Source of the DNA: Deltaproteobacteria bacterium | GTDB taxonomy: Bacteria > Myxococcota_A > UBA9042 | Assembly: GCA_020632665.1 (NCBI GenBank) | Contig: JACKFC010000054.1 | Location: forward strand, 1 to 23,156 | Reading direction: 5' to 3' | Length of the DNA stretch: 23,156 nt | In this document: in pieces, positions 14,498 to 23,110 of the stretch | How the letters are laid out: each line of letters begins with the position of its first letter | Numbering within the stretch: position 1 is the stretch's first letter | The notes under the pieces: generated by a model | The model's input: the letters and a program-made list of their open reading frames with translations, nothing else | Databases searched by the model: none | What the model was told of the DNA's origin: nothing | Translations under genes and position numbers: made by a program

Positions 14498-16029
14498 AAG
14501 AAGAGCACGCAATCGAGCAGGCCGTGGCCGGCATAGGCCACGACGACCGCCACCGCCACCCCCCGCTCGCCGGCACCCTCTTGCTCGCGCCGCCGCCACG
14601 CGCCGAGGACGCCGGCCAGCAGCGCTACGAAGAGCGCGACGACCCCCAGCGCACCGGTGTCGGCGAAGGCCTCGAGCGCGATGTTGTTGGCGTGTTCGCG
14701 GGCGTCGCCGCCCTTGCGCAAGCGGAAGGTGTCCGGCCCCCAGCCGAGCAGCGGCCGTTCGGCGCCCAGCCGCAGCGCGTCACGCCACAGCGCCGCGCGT
14801 CCGGCCGGTCGGGCGCTGATCGGAGCGACCTCGGCCGCGACGTCGTGACCGTCGCCTTCGCGGGCGTCGAGCGGCATCGAGGCGAACGCCCGCAGGCCGT
14901 GGTGCTCGAAGCGGACGTGGTCGGTGCCGGCAGGCGGCGCGATGGCGAAGGTGGCTCCGGGGCAGAGCCGCGTCGGTGCGTCGACGGCGGCGAGCTCTTC
15001 GCCATCGCTGCCGAAGGCGACCAAACGGTGGCGGTCGCGGCCGGCCGGTCGCCAGCAGGTGCGGCCCGTATTCTCGGCACGGACGCTGGCCTCGGCGGTC
15101 CGGCTCAGCGTGGCCGCGACCACGCCGCTCGAAGCGCCCAGCAGCCGCGCGCGAAGGCCCGGAGCGGTGGCGACGCTGAGCAAGACCCCGAGCCCGGCGA
15201 GCCCGACGCGGAGCCGGCGTTCCCGTGTTGCCTCGTCCCCGGCCGTCGGCCAGAGCAGCAGCACCGCGCAGGCCAGCCCCCCGGCGAAAAGACCACCGCG
15301 CGAGAGGGTCAAGGCGAGGCAGACGGCGACGGCGAGGCTGAACGCGCGGCCGAGCAGGCGCCGCCCCGGCGCCGCGCCGACAGCGAAGGCGAGCGTCGCT
15401 GCGAGGTAGGCCGCAGCGAGGTTGGCGTGGGCGAAGCTGGCCGTCAGGCGGCGGGTGCCTTCGCTGGTGACGCTGGCCTTGATCCGGAAGGGCTCCAACA
15501 GCGCCGCTTCCCGCTCGACCGCGCCGACGCCGAGCAGCCCGTCGCCGGCGAGCTGCTCAAAAGCGCCGAGGAGCAGGAACACGGCGGTCGCCGCCGTCGC
15601 AGACAGCAGCAGCGGCCGCCGCGCTGGGCCGCGCCAAGCGTCGGCGACGGCGAGCACGAAGCCGAGAAGGCCGAGGCTCCGCGCCCCGCCGAGCCAGGCG
15701 ACGCGGGCGATCTCCGCCGGTCCGGGGGCCAAGGCTGCCGAGGCCGCCACCACCATCGCGAGGCCGAGCAGTGCGGCGCCGAGTCGACCCAGCCGAGGTG
15801 CCTTGCCGCTGGCCGAGAGCGTCCTCAAGCGGTCGAGGAGCGCGGCGCCGCCGGCGAGGCCGATCGCCAATTCGAGTAGGGTGAGCCGCACGCCGGCGAT
15901 CGGCAGGGCCAGCGCCTCGGTCTCGAAGGGGGCCAGCGCCACGGCCGCGCAGACGCCGGCGTCGCGGAGGCGATCGAGGCTGGCGAGGGTGCGGGGCAGG
16001 GCGATCTCCGGCGGTGGGCGGCGCGGCAC
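14407..16029 (-). CDS. O-antigen ligase/polymerase-like membrane protein
   Basis: About 540 residues with some ten hydrophobic segments. The Wzy_C/WaaL-type core is visible: LTLSRGGLFAGG, then a large extracytoplasmic loop domain (about residues 290-390, with Cys and Trp), and after it LLGWGPDTFRL and EHANNIALEAFADTGALGVVALF, the typical G-x-x-x-F...H-x-N...G-x-x-G pattern. Such proteins join or polymerise glycans on lipid carriers at the inner membrane. The frame is open to 16284, but the far N terminus there overlaps the rightward gene at 16184 and looks non-coding. GTG at 16029 is a working start without a good Shine-Dalgarno; CTG near 15999 (GGAG, 6 nt) is an alternative. No glycan genes surround it, so its substrate is unknown. 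Confidence 0.8.
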   Translation of the reverse strand: MPRRPPPEIALPRTLASLDRLRDAGVCAAVALAPFETEALALPIAGVRLTLLELAIGLAGGAALLDRLRTLSASGKAPRLGRLGAALLGLAMVVAASAALAPGPAEIARVAWLGGARSLGLLGFVLAVADAWRGPARRPLLLSATAATAVFLLLGAFEQLAGDGLLGVGAVEREAALLEPFRIKASVTSEGTRRLTASFAHANLAAAYLAATLAFAVGAAPGRRLLGRAFSLAVAVCLALTLSRGGLFAGGLACAVLLLWPTAGDEATRERRLRVGLAGLGVLLSVATAPGLRARLLGASSGVVAATLSRTAEASVRAENTGRTCWRPAGRDRHRLVAFGSDGEELAAVDAPTRLCPGATFAIAPPAGTDHVRFEHHGLRAFASMPLDAREGDGHDVAAEVAPISARPAGRAALWRDALRLGAERPLLGWGPDTFRLRKGGDAREHANNIALEAFADTGALGVVALFVALLAGVLGAWRRREQEGAGERGVAVAVVVAYAGHGLLDCVLFFYGPTVPLCVAVGVLLASEPGTSAGDDAGS

Positions 16030-16183
16030 ATGCGGCGACGAGGTGGTCGAGGACGCCCGCCCAGCGTGGCGGCATGGCGGCGACGGGGCAAGCGTCGACC
16101 CCTCGCCGGGCGCGACCTGGGCAAAGGTCGGTGACGAACCTACAATCACGCCGTCGGCAACTGCGCCCGACGATGGGTGCGCC

Positions 16184-17350
16184 GTGAACGATCGGATCCT
16201 CAGCCCCAAGGTCCTCGCCGCCGAGCTGCAGCCGCTGTGGCAGTTCGACGCGCCCGTCCATGGCGACCTTCGCCTCTTCGACATCTACGCGCAGGGGCAA
16301 AGCCGCCTCGTCATCGAGTTGGTCGCCGGTGATGACGTCGTATCGGTCGCGGTTCGGCCCGATCCCAGCGGACAGGGCCTCGACGTCTACTGGATCCCAC
16401 CGAGCGATCCACGCAACGGTAGCGCGCTCGCTGGGGCCGTCCGCGCCCTGCTGGCCAAGGCCGCGCAAGCGCGATGGCGCATGTCCGAGCGCCCCGAACT
16501 CGAGCCTCCGGACGCGCTGGTGCACCGGTCGACACCGGCCGCCTTCGCCGACGATCCGGACCACGCTTGGCTCCGTGTCGACGGCGCGAACTACCGCCGC
16601 CTCTACGCCGTCGAGCCAAGGCCGGTTCGGGTCGCCGACACCGGGATCTCGGTCCACTACCCGGCGCCCGCCAACGGTCACGTGCCCAGCTCGGGTCGCA
16701 TCTACCGCGTGCCGCAGCACTTTCACCGTCGGCGCTTCCGTGAGCATTTCCGCCGACTCGGCCTCTGCTACGACGACGGTCTCCCGCGGACGGTGCCGAC
16801 CGCGGCGACCTTCGCGGCCGCGCTGCCCGACGCGCCGCTCCAGCCCATGCTGATGCGCGGTCGGCGCGGCTCGGTCTCCGGATCGTTCTGGATCCGCACG
16901 ATCGCGCGCACAGGTAGGCTGCCCGTTTGCCTCGCGCCGCGCTGGGGCGTCGAGCTCCAGCGCGTGATCCGGCACGTCGGGCCGCTCTCCGGTATTCCCG
17001 TCGACGTCGGCATGTTGGTTCACGACGTCTCGGTCCACGCCATCGGCTTCCACGCCGTCGATCGCGAGCAGTGGGCGGACCTCATGCGGCTCGCGGCGTC
17101 GCTTGCCGCGCGGAGCCGTCGACACGCCGCGCGCGTCGCCCGCTACCTCGAAGATCCCCTCACCCTGGCGGCCTGGGAGAGCTGGAAGGCGGTCGAAGCA
17201 CCCAGCGCGTTCGCTGCCCACTTCGGCCGGCGCGCCGCCGAATTCGAAGCGCAGATGCGCGAAAGTGCAGAGAATCCGGCCGCGCTCGCGTCATTCGTGA
17301 TGCCGACACGCGGCAGCGACCAGCCGCGCGCGTCCGGGCCCAAAGGCTAG
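16184..17350 (+). CDS. Conserved-looking protein of unknown function (388 aa)
   Basis: I do not recognise this protein. There is no signal peptide or membrane segment, so it is probably cytoplasmic. Features seen: a short beta-rich N-terminal region, a basic stretch around 180-195 (QHFHRRRFREHFRRLGL), a possible strand-rich middle (SGSFWIRTIARTGRLPVCLAPRWG), and a helical Ala/Arg-rich C-terminal part. The GTG start at 16184 is chosen because the frame upstream overlaps the leftward membrane-protein gene; the ribosome site is weak. Its stop codon shares four bases (CTAG) with the stop of the convergent thioredoxin-fusion gene. Strong third-position GC and an undisturbed 388-codon frame support that it is real. 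No function is proposed. Confidence 0.7.
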   Translation: MNDRILSPKVLAAELQPLWQFDAPVHGDLRLFDIYAQGQSRLVIELVAGDDVVSVAVRPDPSGQGLDVYWIPPSDPRNGSALAGAVRALLAKAAQARWRMSERPELEPPDALVHRSTPAAFADDPDHAWLRVDGANYRRLYAVEPRPVRVADTGISVHYPAPANGHVPSSGRIYRVPQHFHRRRFREHFRRLGLCYDDGLPRTVPTAATFAAALPDAPLQPMLMRGRRGSVSGSFWIRTIARTGRLPVCLAPRWGVELQRVIRHVGPLSGIPVDVGMLVHDVSVHAIGFHAVDREQWADLMRLAASLAARSRRHAARVARYLEDPLTLAAWESWKAVEAPSAFAAHFGRRAAEFEAQMRESAENPAALASFVMPTRGSDQPRASGPKG

Positions 17351-18819
17351 GGCGAAGTCGGACTCACCGCGCCGGGCAGCTGCGCCGGCACGTCGTCAGC
17401 GAACGCGAAACAAGGCTCGCCGACCCGCCGCACCACGAGCAGGCCGTCCGGCCCGTAGATATCGACCACCGGCAGACCGGCGACGCTCGGCAGGTGCGCG
17501 TTCATCTCGGTGACGCCCCATTCGGTCGCGTCGACCTTGCGTAGCACCACGTCCTCGCGGCCGTCGGCGAAGGCCTCGAGCACAGGCGCGAGCTTCTTGC
17601 ACGGCCCGCACCAGGTCGCCCAATAGTCGACGATCGTGATCTTGCCGGGCACCAGCAGCGCCGCGACCATCGGGCTCCGCGGCGGCTCACCCGGCGCCCA
17701 CGGCCGCAGCTTCGGGTCGGTCGCCGCGGTCGGCGCCGGCGCGCTCCAACTCCACGAGAGGCCGACGAAGACGCTGGGGCTCGGCACCGGCTGGATGCCG
17801 TTGAGGTCGAAGGAGAGCGGCAGACGCCCGCTCAGCATCAACGCGAGGTTCTTCGGCAGCTGCACCTGCGCGGTCGCGGTCGCGGTCCAGAAGACGCCGC
17901 CGCCGTTGACGAAGTCCTCGAGCGAAGTGCCGGCGAAGACGCGCTCCTGGCCGGAGTCGCGCCACAGCACCTCTGCGCCGACGGCTGCAGCGAGCACGCC
18001 GGGCACGATGGTCGCGGTCGGGCCGAGGTTGGCGCGGACCTCGGGGCCCCAGCGGAAGAGGTAGCCGTCCGCACCTTCGATGTCGCCGAAGGGCATGCGC
18101 GCCTGGACCTGGCCGAGGTAGCCGACGCGATCGAGCACCGAACCGCTGATGTCGACGCCGCCGAGGGCCCACCAGACGCCGCGACCGACCGAGACGTAGC
18201 GCGAGGTATCCGACGAGCCCTTGACGATGAAGTTGCCGGTCGGCGCCGCGGTGCCGAGGGTGACGGTGATGCGCGGCGTGCGGCGACCGCTCCAGCCCAG
18301 CAGCGTGCCGAGCTGGAGCCGCGCCCGGAGCTCGAGATCGCCGATGCCCTGGTCGGTGCTCTCGGTGAGGTCGACGCCCTGCGCGTCGGTGCCGCTGACT
18401 TCCTCGATCGTCGCGGCGCGGGTGCTGCCAGCGCGGACGAAGGGCGCCATCAGGGTGAATCCGAGGCCGGAAGGCAGGTCGACATTGGCCTGCAGCGTGG
18501 CGACGTGGGTGCGCAGCTGCCACCGGTCCGTGGCGAAATAGGCCCGCTTCTCGGTCGGCGTGAGCAGGGTGTCAGCCAGGTAGACGTCGTCCCACAGCGT
18601 GTAGCCGTAGATCAGGCCCGCGCCGAAGCGCAGCGTCTGCGGCCCGCCGGATGAGAATGCGCCAGAAAGATCGGTGTCTCCCGCCGGGAGAGCAGGGTTG
18701 CCTCAAGAGGCGCACTGGGCCGCCGCGGGTCGGGGCGCGGCGAGGGCCAGGGTGGCGGCGCAGGCGGCGAGCAGCGCGGCGAGCAGGGGGCGGCGGAGGG
18801 GCGAAGAGGTGCGAGGCAT
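17347..18819 (-). CDS. Probable selenoprotein: secreted CxxU motif, beta-barrel-like domain and C-terminal thioredoxin
   Basis: Translation from ATG 18819 (GGAG 5 nt upstream) gives a signal peptide cut after PAAA, then Q-C36-A-S, an in-frame UGA (codon 39, 18703-18705), and an uninterrupted 451-codon frame. After UGA come GNPALPAG and some 330 residues with alternating hydrophobic strands and aromatic ends, resembling an outer-membrane beta barrel; then a thioredoxin domain (about 390-490) with WCGPC (C404, C407) and cis-Pro in GLPVVD. No ATG, GTG or TTG follows the UGA for 84 codons, so restart would lose export. The UGA falls where a second Cys of CxxC would be, and a hairpin follows it; selenocysteine insertion is the best explanation. 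Alternatives are a nonsense mutation or a sequence error. It is divergent from a thioredoxin-like lipoprotein. No selA/B/C/D genes are in the window. Confidence 0.72.
18677..18705 (-). promoter_or_regulatory. UGA codon with SECIS-like hairpin
   Basis: The UGA (18703-18705) is followed after 11 nt by a perfect 6-bp stem, TCTCCC-GGC-GGGAGA (18677-18691). The loop starts 18 nt after UGA and begins with G, which meets the usual bacterial SECIS rules (loop 16-37 nt away, G in the first two loop bases, short stem). No bulged U is seen in the stem. Eight of the 18 codons after UGA end in A or T, against none of the next 18, as expected if RNA structure is selected. Confidence 0.65.
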
Positions 18820-19001
18820 GATGGCTCCGGAGGCTACGCGGCAGGCGAGTGACGACCGCCGACCACGACAACGACGCCACGTGCCGCGGAGTGTGACAAA
18901 GGGACCGAGGGGCGGCAACATCTCGGGCTTTTGCACGTCGACGCGCTTTGCTACCTTCCCCCGCGCGCACCGACCTGCGCCACGTACCATCGAGGTCCAC
19001 G

Positions 19002-20177
19002 ATGCAACGCCACTTCACCCGTCCGAATCGCAACGCTGGGGCCCGCGCCCTGCTCATCGCACTGCTGGCGCTGACGACCGCGCTCGTCGGTTGTGGCTCG
19101 GAAGACGGCGCCGGCGCGGCAGCCGATACGCCCCTGGTCGCCAAGGGCGGCTTCTCCGGCAATATCGACAACGCCGATTGGACGGTGAGCTACGACGGCC
19201 TCGTGGCGACCGCGAAGATGGCGCACCGCATCAACACCGACGCGGGCGGCTTGGCCTGCGTGCCCTCGCTCGCGATCGAGGTCGCCAAGCCCGACGGCAC
19301 CTGCAAGCTCGAGCTGATCTACGAGGCCGGATTCGCGGGCGAGGGGCTGCTCCTGAAGACCGTCAACTTCACGGCGAAGACGGGCATCTACCAGGACGGC
19401 GTGGTCATCCACACCGAGGCCTGCGAGGGCTGGGCCACCGAGCCGGCCAAGGGCGAGGTCATCTACACCTCGACCAGCGTCGACGGGGCGCTGCCCTTCA
19501 ACCCCCTGGGTCAGCCCGAGGCCGCGCAGGCGTCCGCGACGCTGCGCAACATCACGCTCGCGCCGACGTTCAACGGCAAGGTGAAGATGGCCTACAAGGG
19601 CCGCAAGTTCGACCTCGACCTCTCGGGCATGACCTTCACCGGCGATATCGTCAGCGAGGGCAGCGACACGGTCCAATGCGTCAAGACCTTCCACGACTTC
19701 CCGCAGTGGGAGCTCGAGGATATCAACCCCGGCAGCGCCGGCTTCGGTCAGACCTACGGCTTGGACACCTTCAAGGGCAAGAAGGTCGTCGTCGCGCTGG
19801 TCTCGGATTGGTGCAACTCCTGCTTGGCGCAGACCGAGCTGATGCAGAAGCTGCAGGACCAAGCCGAGGCTGCTGGTCACGGCGACGTGCAGATGATCGT
19901 GATCAACGACAAGCAGAAGACCAATCCCGCGACGCTCACCAAGAAGGCGAAGAATATCCCGATTTTCCAAGATGTCGGCGGGGTCGACGCGTGGGGCCAG
20001 ATGAACGAGAGCCACAAGGGCAAGTTCTCGGGCTCGCAGATCCGCAACAGCGGCTACGGTTTCGCCAAGAACGGCGCGCCGATCATGTACTTCGCCCCGA
20101 ACGGCAGCGGCTCGCTCAACCTCTCCGAGTTCGAGGCCGCGGCGAAGACCGTCATCAACGCGAAAGACGAAGAGTAG
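19002..20177 (+). CDS. Thioredoxin-fold lipoprotein (CNSC)
   Basis: A 391-residue lipoprotein (lipobox VGC, C31). The first 240 mature residues are strand-rich with scattered Cys (86, 101, 141, 226) and match no family I know. The C-terminal part (about 250-391) is thioredoxin-like: KKVVVALVSDWCNSCLAQTELM carries the CxxC at C271/C274 after a beta strand, followed by an alpha helix and strands (MIVIND, PIFQDVGG, APIMYFAP), the last with a likely cis-Pro. It probably acts as an envelope thiol reductant, oxidant or sensor. GAGG lies 6 nt before ATG; a longer start at 18948 would spoil the signal. It is divergent from the probable selenoprotein with a thioredoxin domain and 19 nt ahead of the amylase gene, so all three may be used together. 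Confidence 0.85.
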   Translation: MQRHFTRPNRNAGARALLIALLALTTALVGCGSEDGAGAAADTPLVAKGGFSGNIDNADWTVSYDGLVATAKMAHRINTDAGGLACVPSLAIEVAKPDGTCKLELIYEAGFAGEGLLLKTVNFTAKTGIYQDGVVIHTEACEGWATEPAKGEVIYTSTSVDGALPFNPLGQPEAAQASATLRNITLAPTFNGKVKMAYKGRKFDLDLSGMTFTGDIVSEGSDTVQCVKTFHDFPQWELEDINPGSAGFGQTYGLDTFKGKKVVVALVSDWCNSCLAQTELMQKLQDQAEAAGHGDVQMIVINDKQKTNPATLTKKAKNIPIFQDVGGVDAWGQMNESHKGKFSGSQIRNSGYGFAKNGAPIMYFAPNGSGSLNLSEFEAAAKTVINAKDEE

Positions 20178-20196
20178 CAGGGGCAGCCTCCTCATC

Positions 20197-22677
20197 ATGC
20201 GCCAGCGCCCGCTGCTGCCGGTCCTCACGGCGATTTCGCTCGGCCTCGCCGCCTGCTCGCCCCCCGCCCAGGGCAGTGGCAGCGCCGCGGACGCGAGCGA
20301 CGACACCTTCGGTTTCGTCGATACCGGCGCCGGTGGGCTGGGTGACACCGGGGCCGACACCGCGGCGAGCTCCGACAGCAACGCGGACGACGGCGCGCCC
20401 TCCGACACGCTCGACGACACCGGCGGCGGCGATGCGGGAGACGGCGCTGGTGCGGACGACGGCACCGGCCCCGACGCAGCGGACTCGGGCGACAGCGCCG
20501 ACGACGCGACCACGGCCGACAGCGCGACGGGCGACGGCGGCAGCACCGACGCCGGGCCTTCGCCGACCTCGGCCTGCGTGACCTACGTCTGCAACGCGAC
20601 GACCTTCACCTTCGCGCCTCCGGGCGGCGCGGTGACGGTCAAGCTCGCCGGCTCGATGAACGCCTGGAAGGTCGACAAGGCCCCGGAGCTGCTCGATCCC
20701 GACGGCGACGGCACCTTCGAGTTGGTGACGACGCTCTCGCCCGGCACCTACAGCTACAAATTCGTCGCCGACGACAAATGGTACCAGGACCCGACCAACC
20801 CGGACGGCGTCGATGACGGCTACGGCGGGCAGAACTCGGTGATCGTGGTGCCCTCCTGCAACGGCCCGCTGAAGCTCGAAGGCCACGCCACCGACGAGGA
20901 CAAGGGCAGCTTCGACGCGACCTTCTCGGTGCAGCAGGGGCCCATCGCGCTGAGCGATCTGGCCGTCACCGTCGATTGGAAGCCGGCTCCGGCGGGCGCG
21001 CTGAGCTGGAAGGAGCAGGGCAAGACCCTCGGGTTGCAGTTGACGGGTTTGCCCGCGGGTGTGCACGACGTGCGGGTCGGCTGTGGCGTGCACGAGCAGC
21101 TGCTCAAGGTCGCGGTGAAGGCGCCGAGCGATTGGCGCGATACCGTGCTCTACTTCGCGATGACCGATCGCTTCGTCAACGGCGACAGCAACAACGACGC
21201 GCCCTTCGCCGACGTGCCGGCGTCGACCAACTGGGCCGGTGGCGACTTCGCCGGGCTGAAGCAGAAGGTCGAGGACGGCTATTTCAGCGACCTCGGCGTC
21301 GGCGCGATCTGGATCTCTTGGCCCGTGGTGCAGCCGGCCAAGGCCGAGCCGGGTGGCCGCCCCGACGCCTCGGGCTGCAACCTCGATCCGAAGAAGATCC
21401 CCTACGTCCCCATCGCCTACTCTGGCTACCACGGCTATTGGCCGGTCGAGCCCGACGCGGTCGAGCCGCGCTTCGGCACGCTGGAGGAGCTGCGCGCCTT
21501 CGTCACCGCGGCCCACGCCAAGGGCATCCGCGTGCTGCTCGACTTTACTGCCAACCACGTCCACACCGATTCGCCCTGGTTCAAGAACCACCAGGAGGAC
21601 GGCTGGTTCCACCTCCCCGCCGAGGTCTGCGCCGACGTCGGCTGGGAGACCAAGCCGGTCGAATGCTGGTTCACCAACTACCTCGCAGACTTCGATCACG
21701 ACGGCCCGGCCCGCTATGCGCTGCTCGACTCCGCCCTCGGCTGGGCGAAGAAGACCGGCGTCGATGGCTTCCGCGTCGACGCGGTCAAGCACGTCGAGAT
21801 GGGCTTCGTCGAGGACCTGCGCCGCCGCGTGCAGGACGAGCTCGAGCTCACGGGCTTCCCCTTCTGGCTGGTCGGCGAGACGTTCACCGGTGACGCTGGC
21901 GCCATCAAGGCCTTCGTCTCGCCGACGCGGCTGCACGGGCAGTTCGATTTCTCCGGCAACTACGCGATGCTCGAGACCTTCGCCAAGCAGTGGAAGGGCC
22001 TCGACGGGCTCGACGCGGCCTGGCGCGGCGCCTTCGGCGTCTACGGCGGCGACGCGCTGATGTCGACCTTCCTCGGCAACCACGATATCGCGCGCTTCCT
22101 CAGCGTCGCGGCCGGCACGCTGACCTGTGGCATCTGGGATATGGTCAGCGACCAGGCGGCGGGCTGGAAGAGCCCGCCGGCGGCGGTCGAGAGCAGCGAG
22201 CCCTACGAGCGCCTGCAGCTCGGCTTCGCTTGGCTCTTCGCGGTGCCCGGCATCCCGCTGCTCTACCACGGCGACGAATTCGGCATGCCCGGTGCCGGTG
22301 ACCCCGACAACCGCAGGATGATGCGCTTCGGCAGCCAGCTCACCGCCAACGAGGCGACGACGCTCGCCTACGTGCAGCAGCTCGGCAAAGCGCGGGCGGC
22401 ACACCCGGCGCTGCGCAAGGGCAGCTGGGCCGAGCCGTTGTGGAAGGAGGCCGACTTCATCGCCTTCGCCCGCACGCTCGGCGACGATCGGGTCGTCGTG
22501 CTGGTGCACCGCGGCGGGGCCGAGAAATCCGGCACGCTCGACGTGTCGAGCGTCGGCTGGGCCGACGGCACGGCGCTGGTGGACGCGCTCAGCGGCGTCG
22601 ACGTTGGCAGCGTGACGGGCGGCAAGCTCGCGTTCACCGTGCCGCCGCGGACCGCGCGCTACCTCGTCGCGAAATAG
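20197..22677 (+). CDS. GH13 alpha-amylase-type lipoprotein with CBM48-like domain
   Basis: An 826-residue lipoprotein (lipobox LAAC, C20). A spacer of about 100 Asp, Gly, Ser, Thr and Ala residues (26-125) holds the enzyme off the membrane. Residues 135-215 look like a CBM48/AMPK glycogen-binding fold (VKLAGSMNAW, GTYSYKFVADDKW), followed by a second Ig-like domain (about 223-308). The GH13 barrel has all four conserved regions: DFTANHVH (449-456), GFRVDAVKH with nucleophile D528, VGETF with acid/base E561, and FLGNHD with D630. It would hydrolyse alpha-1,4-glucans outside the cell. The start has a weak ribosome site, and the gene follows the thioredoxin-like lipoprotein by 19 nt. Subfamily and product size are not determined. 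Confidence 0.92.
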   Translation: MRQRPLLPVLTAISLGLAACSPPAQGSGSAADASDDTFGFVDTGAGGLGDTGADTAASSDSNADDGAPSDTLDDTGGGDAGDGAGADDGTGPDAADSGDSADDATTADSATGDGGSTDAGPSPTSACVTYVCNATTFTFAPPGGAVTVKLAGSMNAWKVDKAPELLDPDGDGTFELVTTLSPGTYSYKFVADDKWYQDPTNPDGVDDGYGGQNSVIVVPSCNGPLKLEGHATDEDKGSFDATFSVQQGPIALSDLAVTVDWKPAPAGALSWKEQGKTLGLQLTGLPAGVHDVRVGCGVHEQLLKVAVKAPSDWRDTVLYFAMTDRFVNGDSNNDAPFADVPASTNWAGGDFAGLKQKVEDGYFSDLGVGAIWISWPVVQPAKAEPGGRPDASGCNLDPKKIPYVPIAYSGYHGYWPVEPDAVEPRFGTLEELRAFVTAAHAKGIRVLLDFTANHVHTDSPWFKNHQEDGWFHLPAEVCADVGWETKPVECWFTNYLADFDHDGPARYALLDSALGWAKKTGVDGFRVDAVKHVEMGFVEDLRRRVQDELELTGFPFWLVGETFTGDAGAIKAFVSPTRLHGQFDFSGNYAMLETFAKQWKGLDGLDAAWRGAFGVYGGDALMSTFLGNHDIARFLSVAAGTLTCGIWDMVSDQAAGWKSPPAAVESSEPYERLQLGFAWLFAVPGIPLLYHGDEFGMPGAGDPDNRRMMRFGSQLTANEATTLAYVQQLGKARAAHPALRKGSWAEPLWKEADFIAFARTLGDDRVVVLVHRGGAEKSGTLDVSSVGWADGTALVDALSGVDVGSVTGGKLAFTVPPRTARYLVAK

Positions 22678-22684
22678 GCAATCC

Positions 22685-22699
22685 GCGAGCGTGGCTCGC
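22685..22699. terminator. Short hairpin between convergent genes
   Basis: GCGAGC-GTG-GCTCGC forms a perfect 6-bp stem just after the amylase gene and directly before the stop of the convergent haemoglobin gene. It lacks a T tract on either strand, so a terminator role is only possible. Confidence 0.3.
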
Positions 22700-23110
22700 T
22701 CAGCCGGGGCTGTCGCCGGGCTGGTTGCGCATGAACGAAGCGACTTGGCCGAGCTGCGAGAAGAGGACCTCGCGGGTCAGCTGCGGCACCTCCGGCGGCA
22801 ACTTCTCGAGCGCGTCGGCCATGCAGAGCATCCAGGCCGCGGCCTCGGGCGTGCCGATGGCGAAGGGCATGTGGCGGGCGCGCAGCCGTGGGTGGCCGCG
22901 CTTCTGGATGTAGATCGGCGGCCCGCCCAGCCACCCGCTGAGGAATTCGAAGAGCTTGTCGCGCGAGCCCTGCAGGTTTCGGGGGTGCATCGCGCGGATC
23001 GAGGCTGCTTCGGGCAAGACCTCCATCGCGTCGTAGAAGCGATCGACGAGGGCGCGAACTTCGGCTTCACCGCCGAGTTGCTGGTAGAGTGTCCGCGCCC
23101 CCGTCGTCAT
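22700..23110 (-). CDS. Group II truncated haemoglobin
   Basis: A 136-residue globin of the group II (TrHbO) type, normal family length. The segment FLSGWLGGPPIYIQKRGHP, then H80 in RARHMPFAIG (proximal His F8), Y26 (B10) and W93 (G8) are all expected for the group. It binds haem and oxygen and, in relatives, helps in oxygen or NO and peroxide chemistry; the physiological partner here is unknown. It is cytoplasmic. ATG at 23110 has GGGAG 5 nt upstream, the same leader pattern (GGAGCGACGATG) as the esterase gene at 6817. It is convergent with the amylase gene, with a short hairpin between. Confidence 0.93.
   Translation of the reverse strand: MTTGARTLYQQLGGEAEVRALVDRFYDAMEVLPEAASIRAMHPRNLQGSRDKLFEFLSGWLGGPPIYIQKRGHPRLRARHMPFAIGTPEAAAWMLCMADALEKLPPEVPQLTREVLFSQLGQVASFMRNQPGDSPG

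Noticed and set aside
17347..18450. Taking ATG 18450 as the start of the thioredoxin fusion
   Set aside because: The frame is open and protein-like for 84 codons before it, right up to the UGA, and a signal peptide in the same frame lies beyond. Starting at 18450 would yield an unexported fragment of a barrel.
18931..18957. A sigma-70 promoter for the rightward lipoprotein (TTGCAC, then TACCTT)
   Set aside because: The spacing is only 15 bp and the -10 match is poor, so it is not listed as a feature.
20155..22509. A 784-aa leftward frame opposite the amylase
   Set aside because: Shadow of the GH13 gene, which has all catalytic motifs on the rightward strand.
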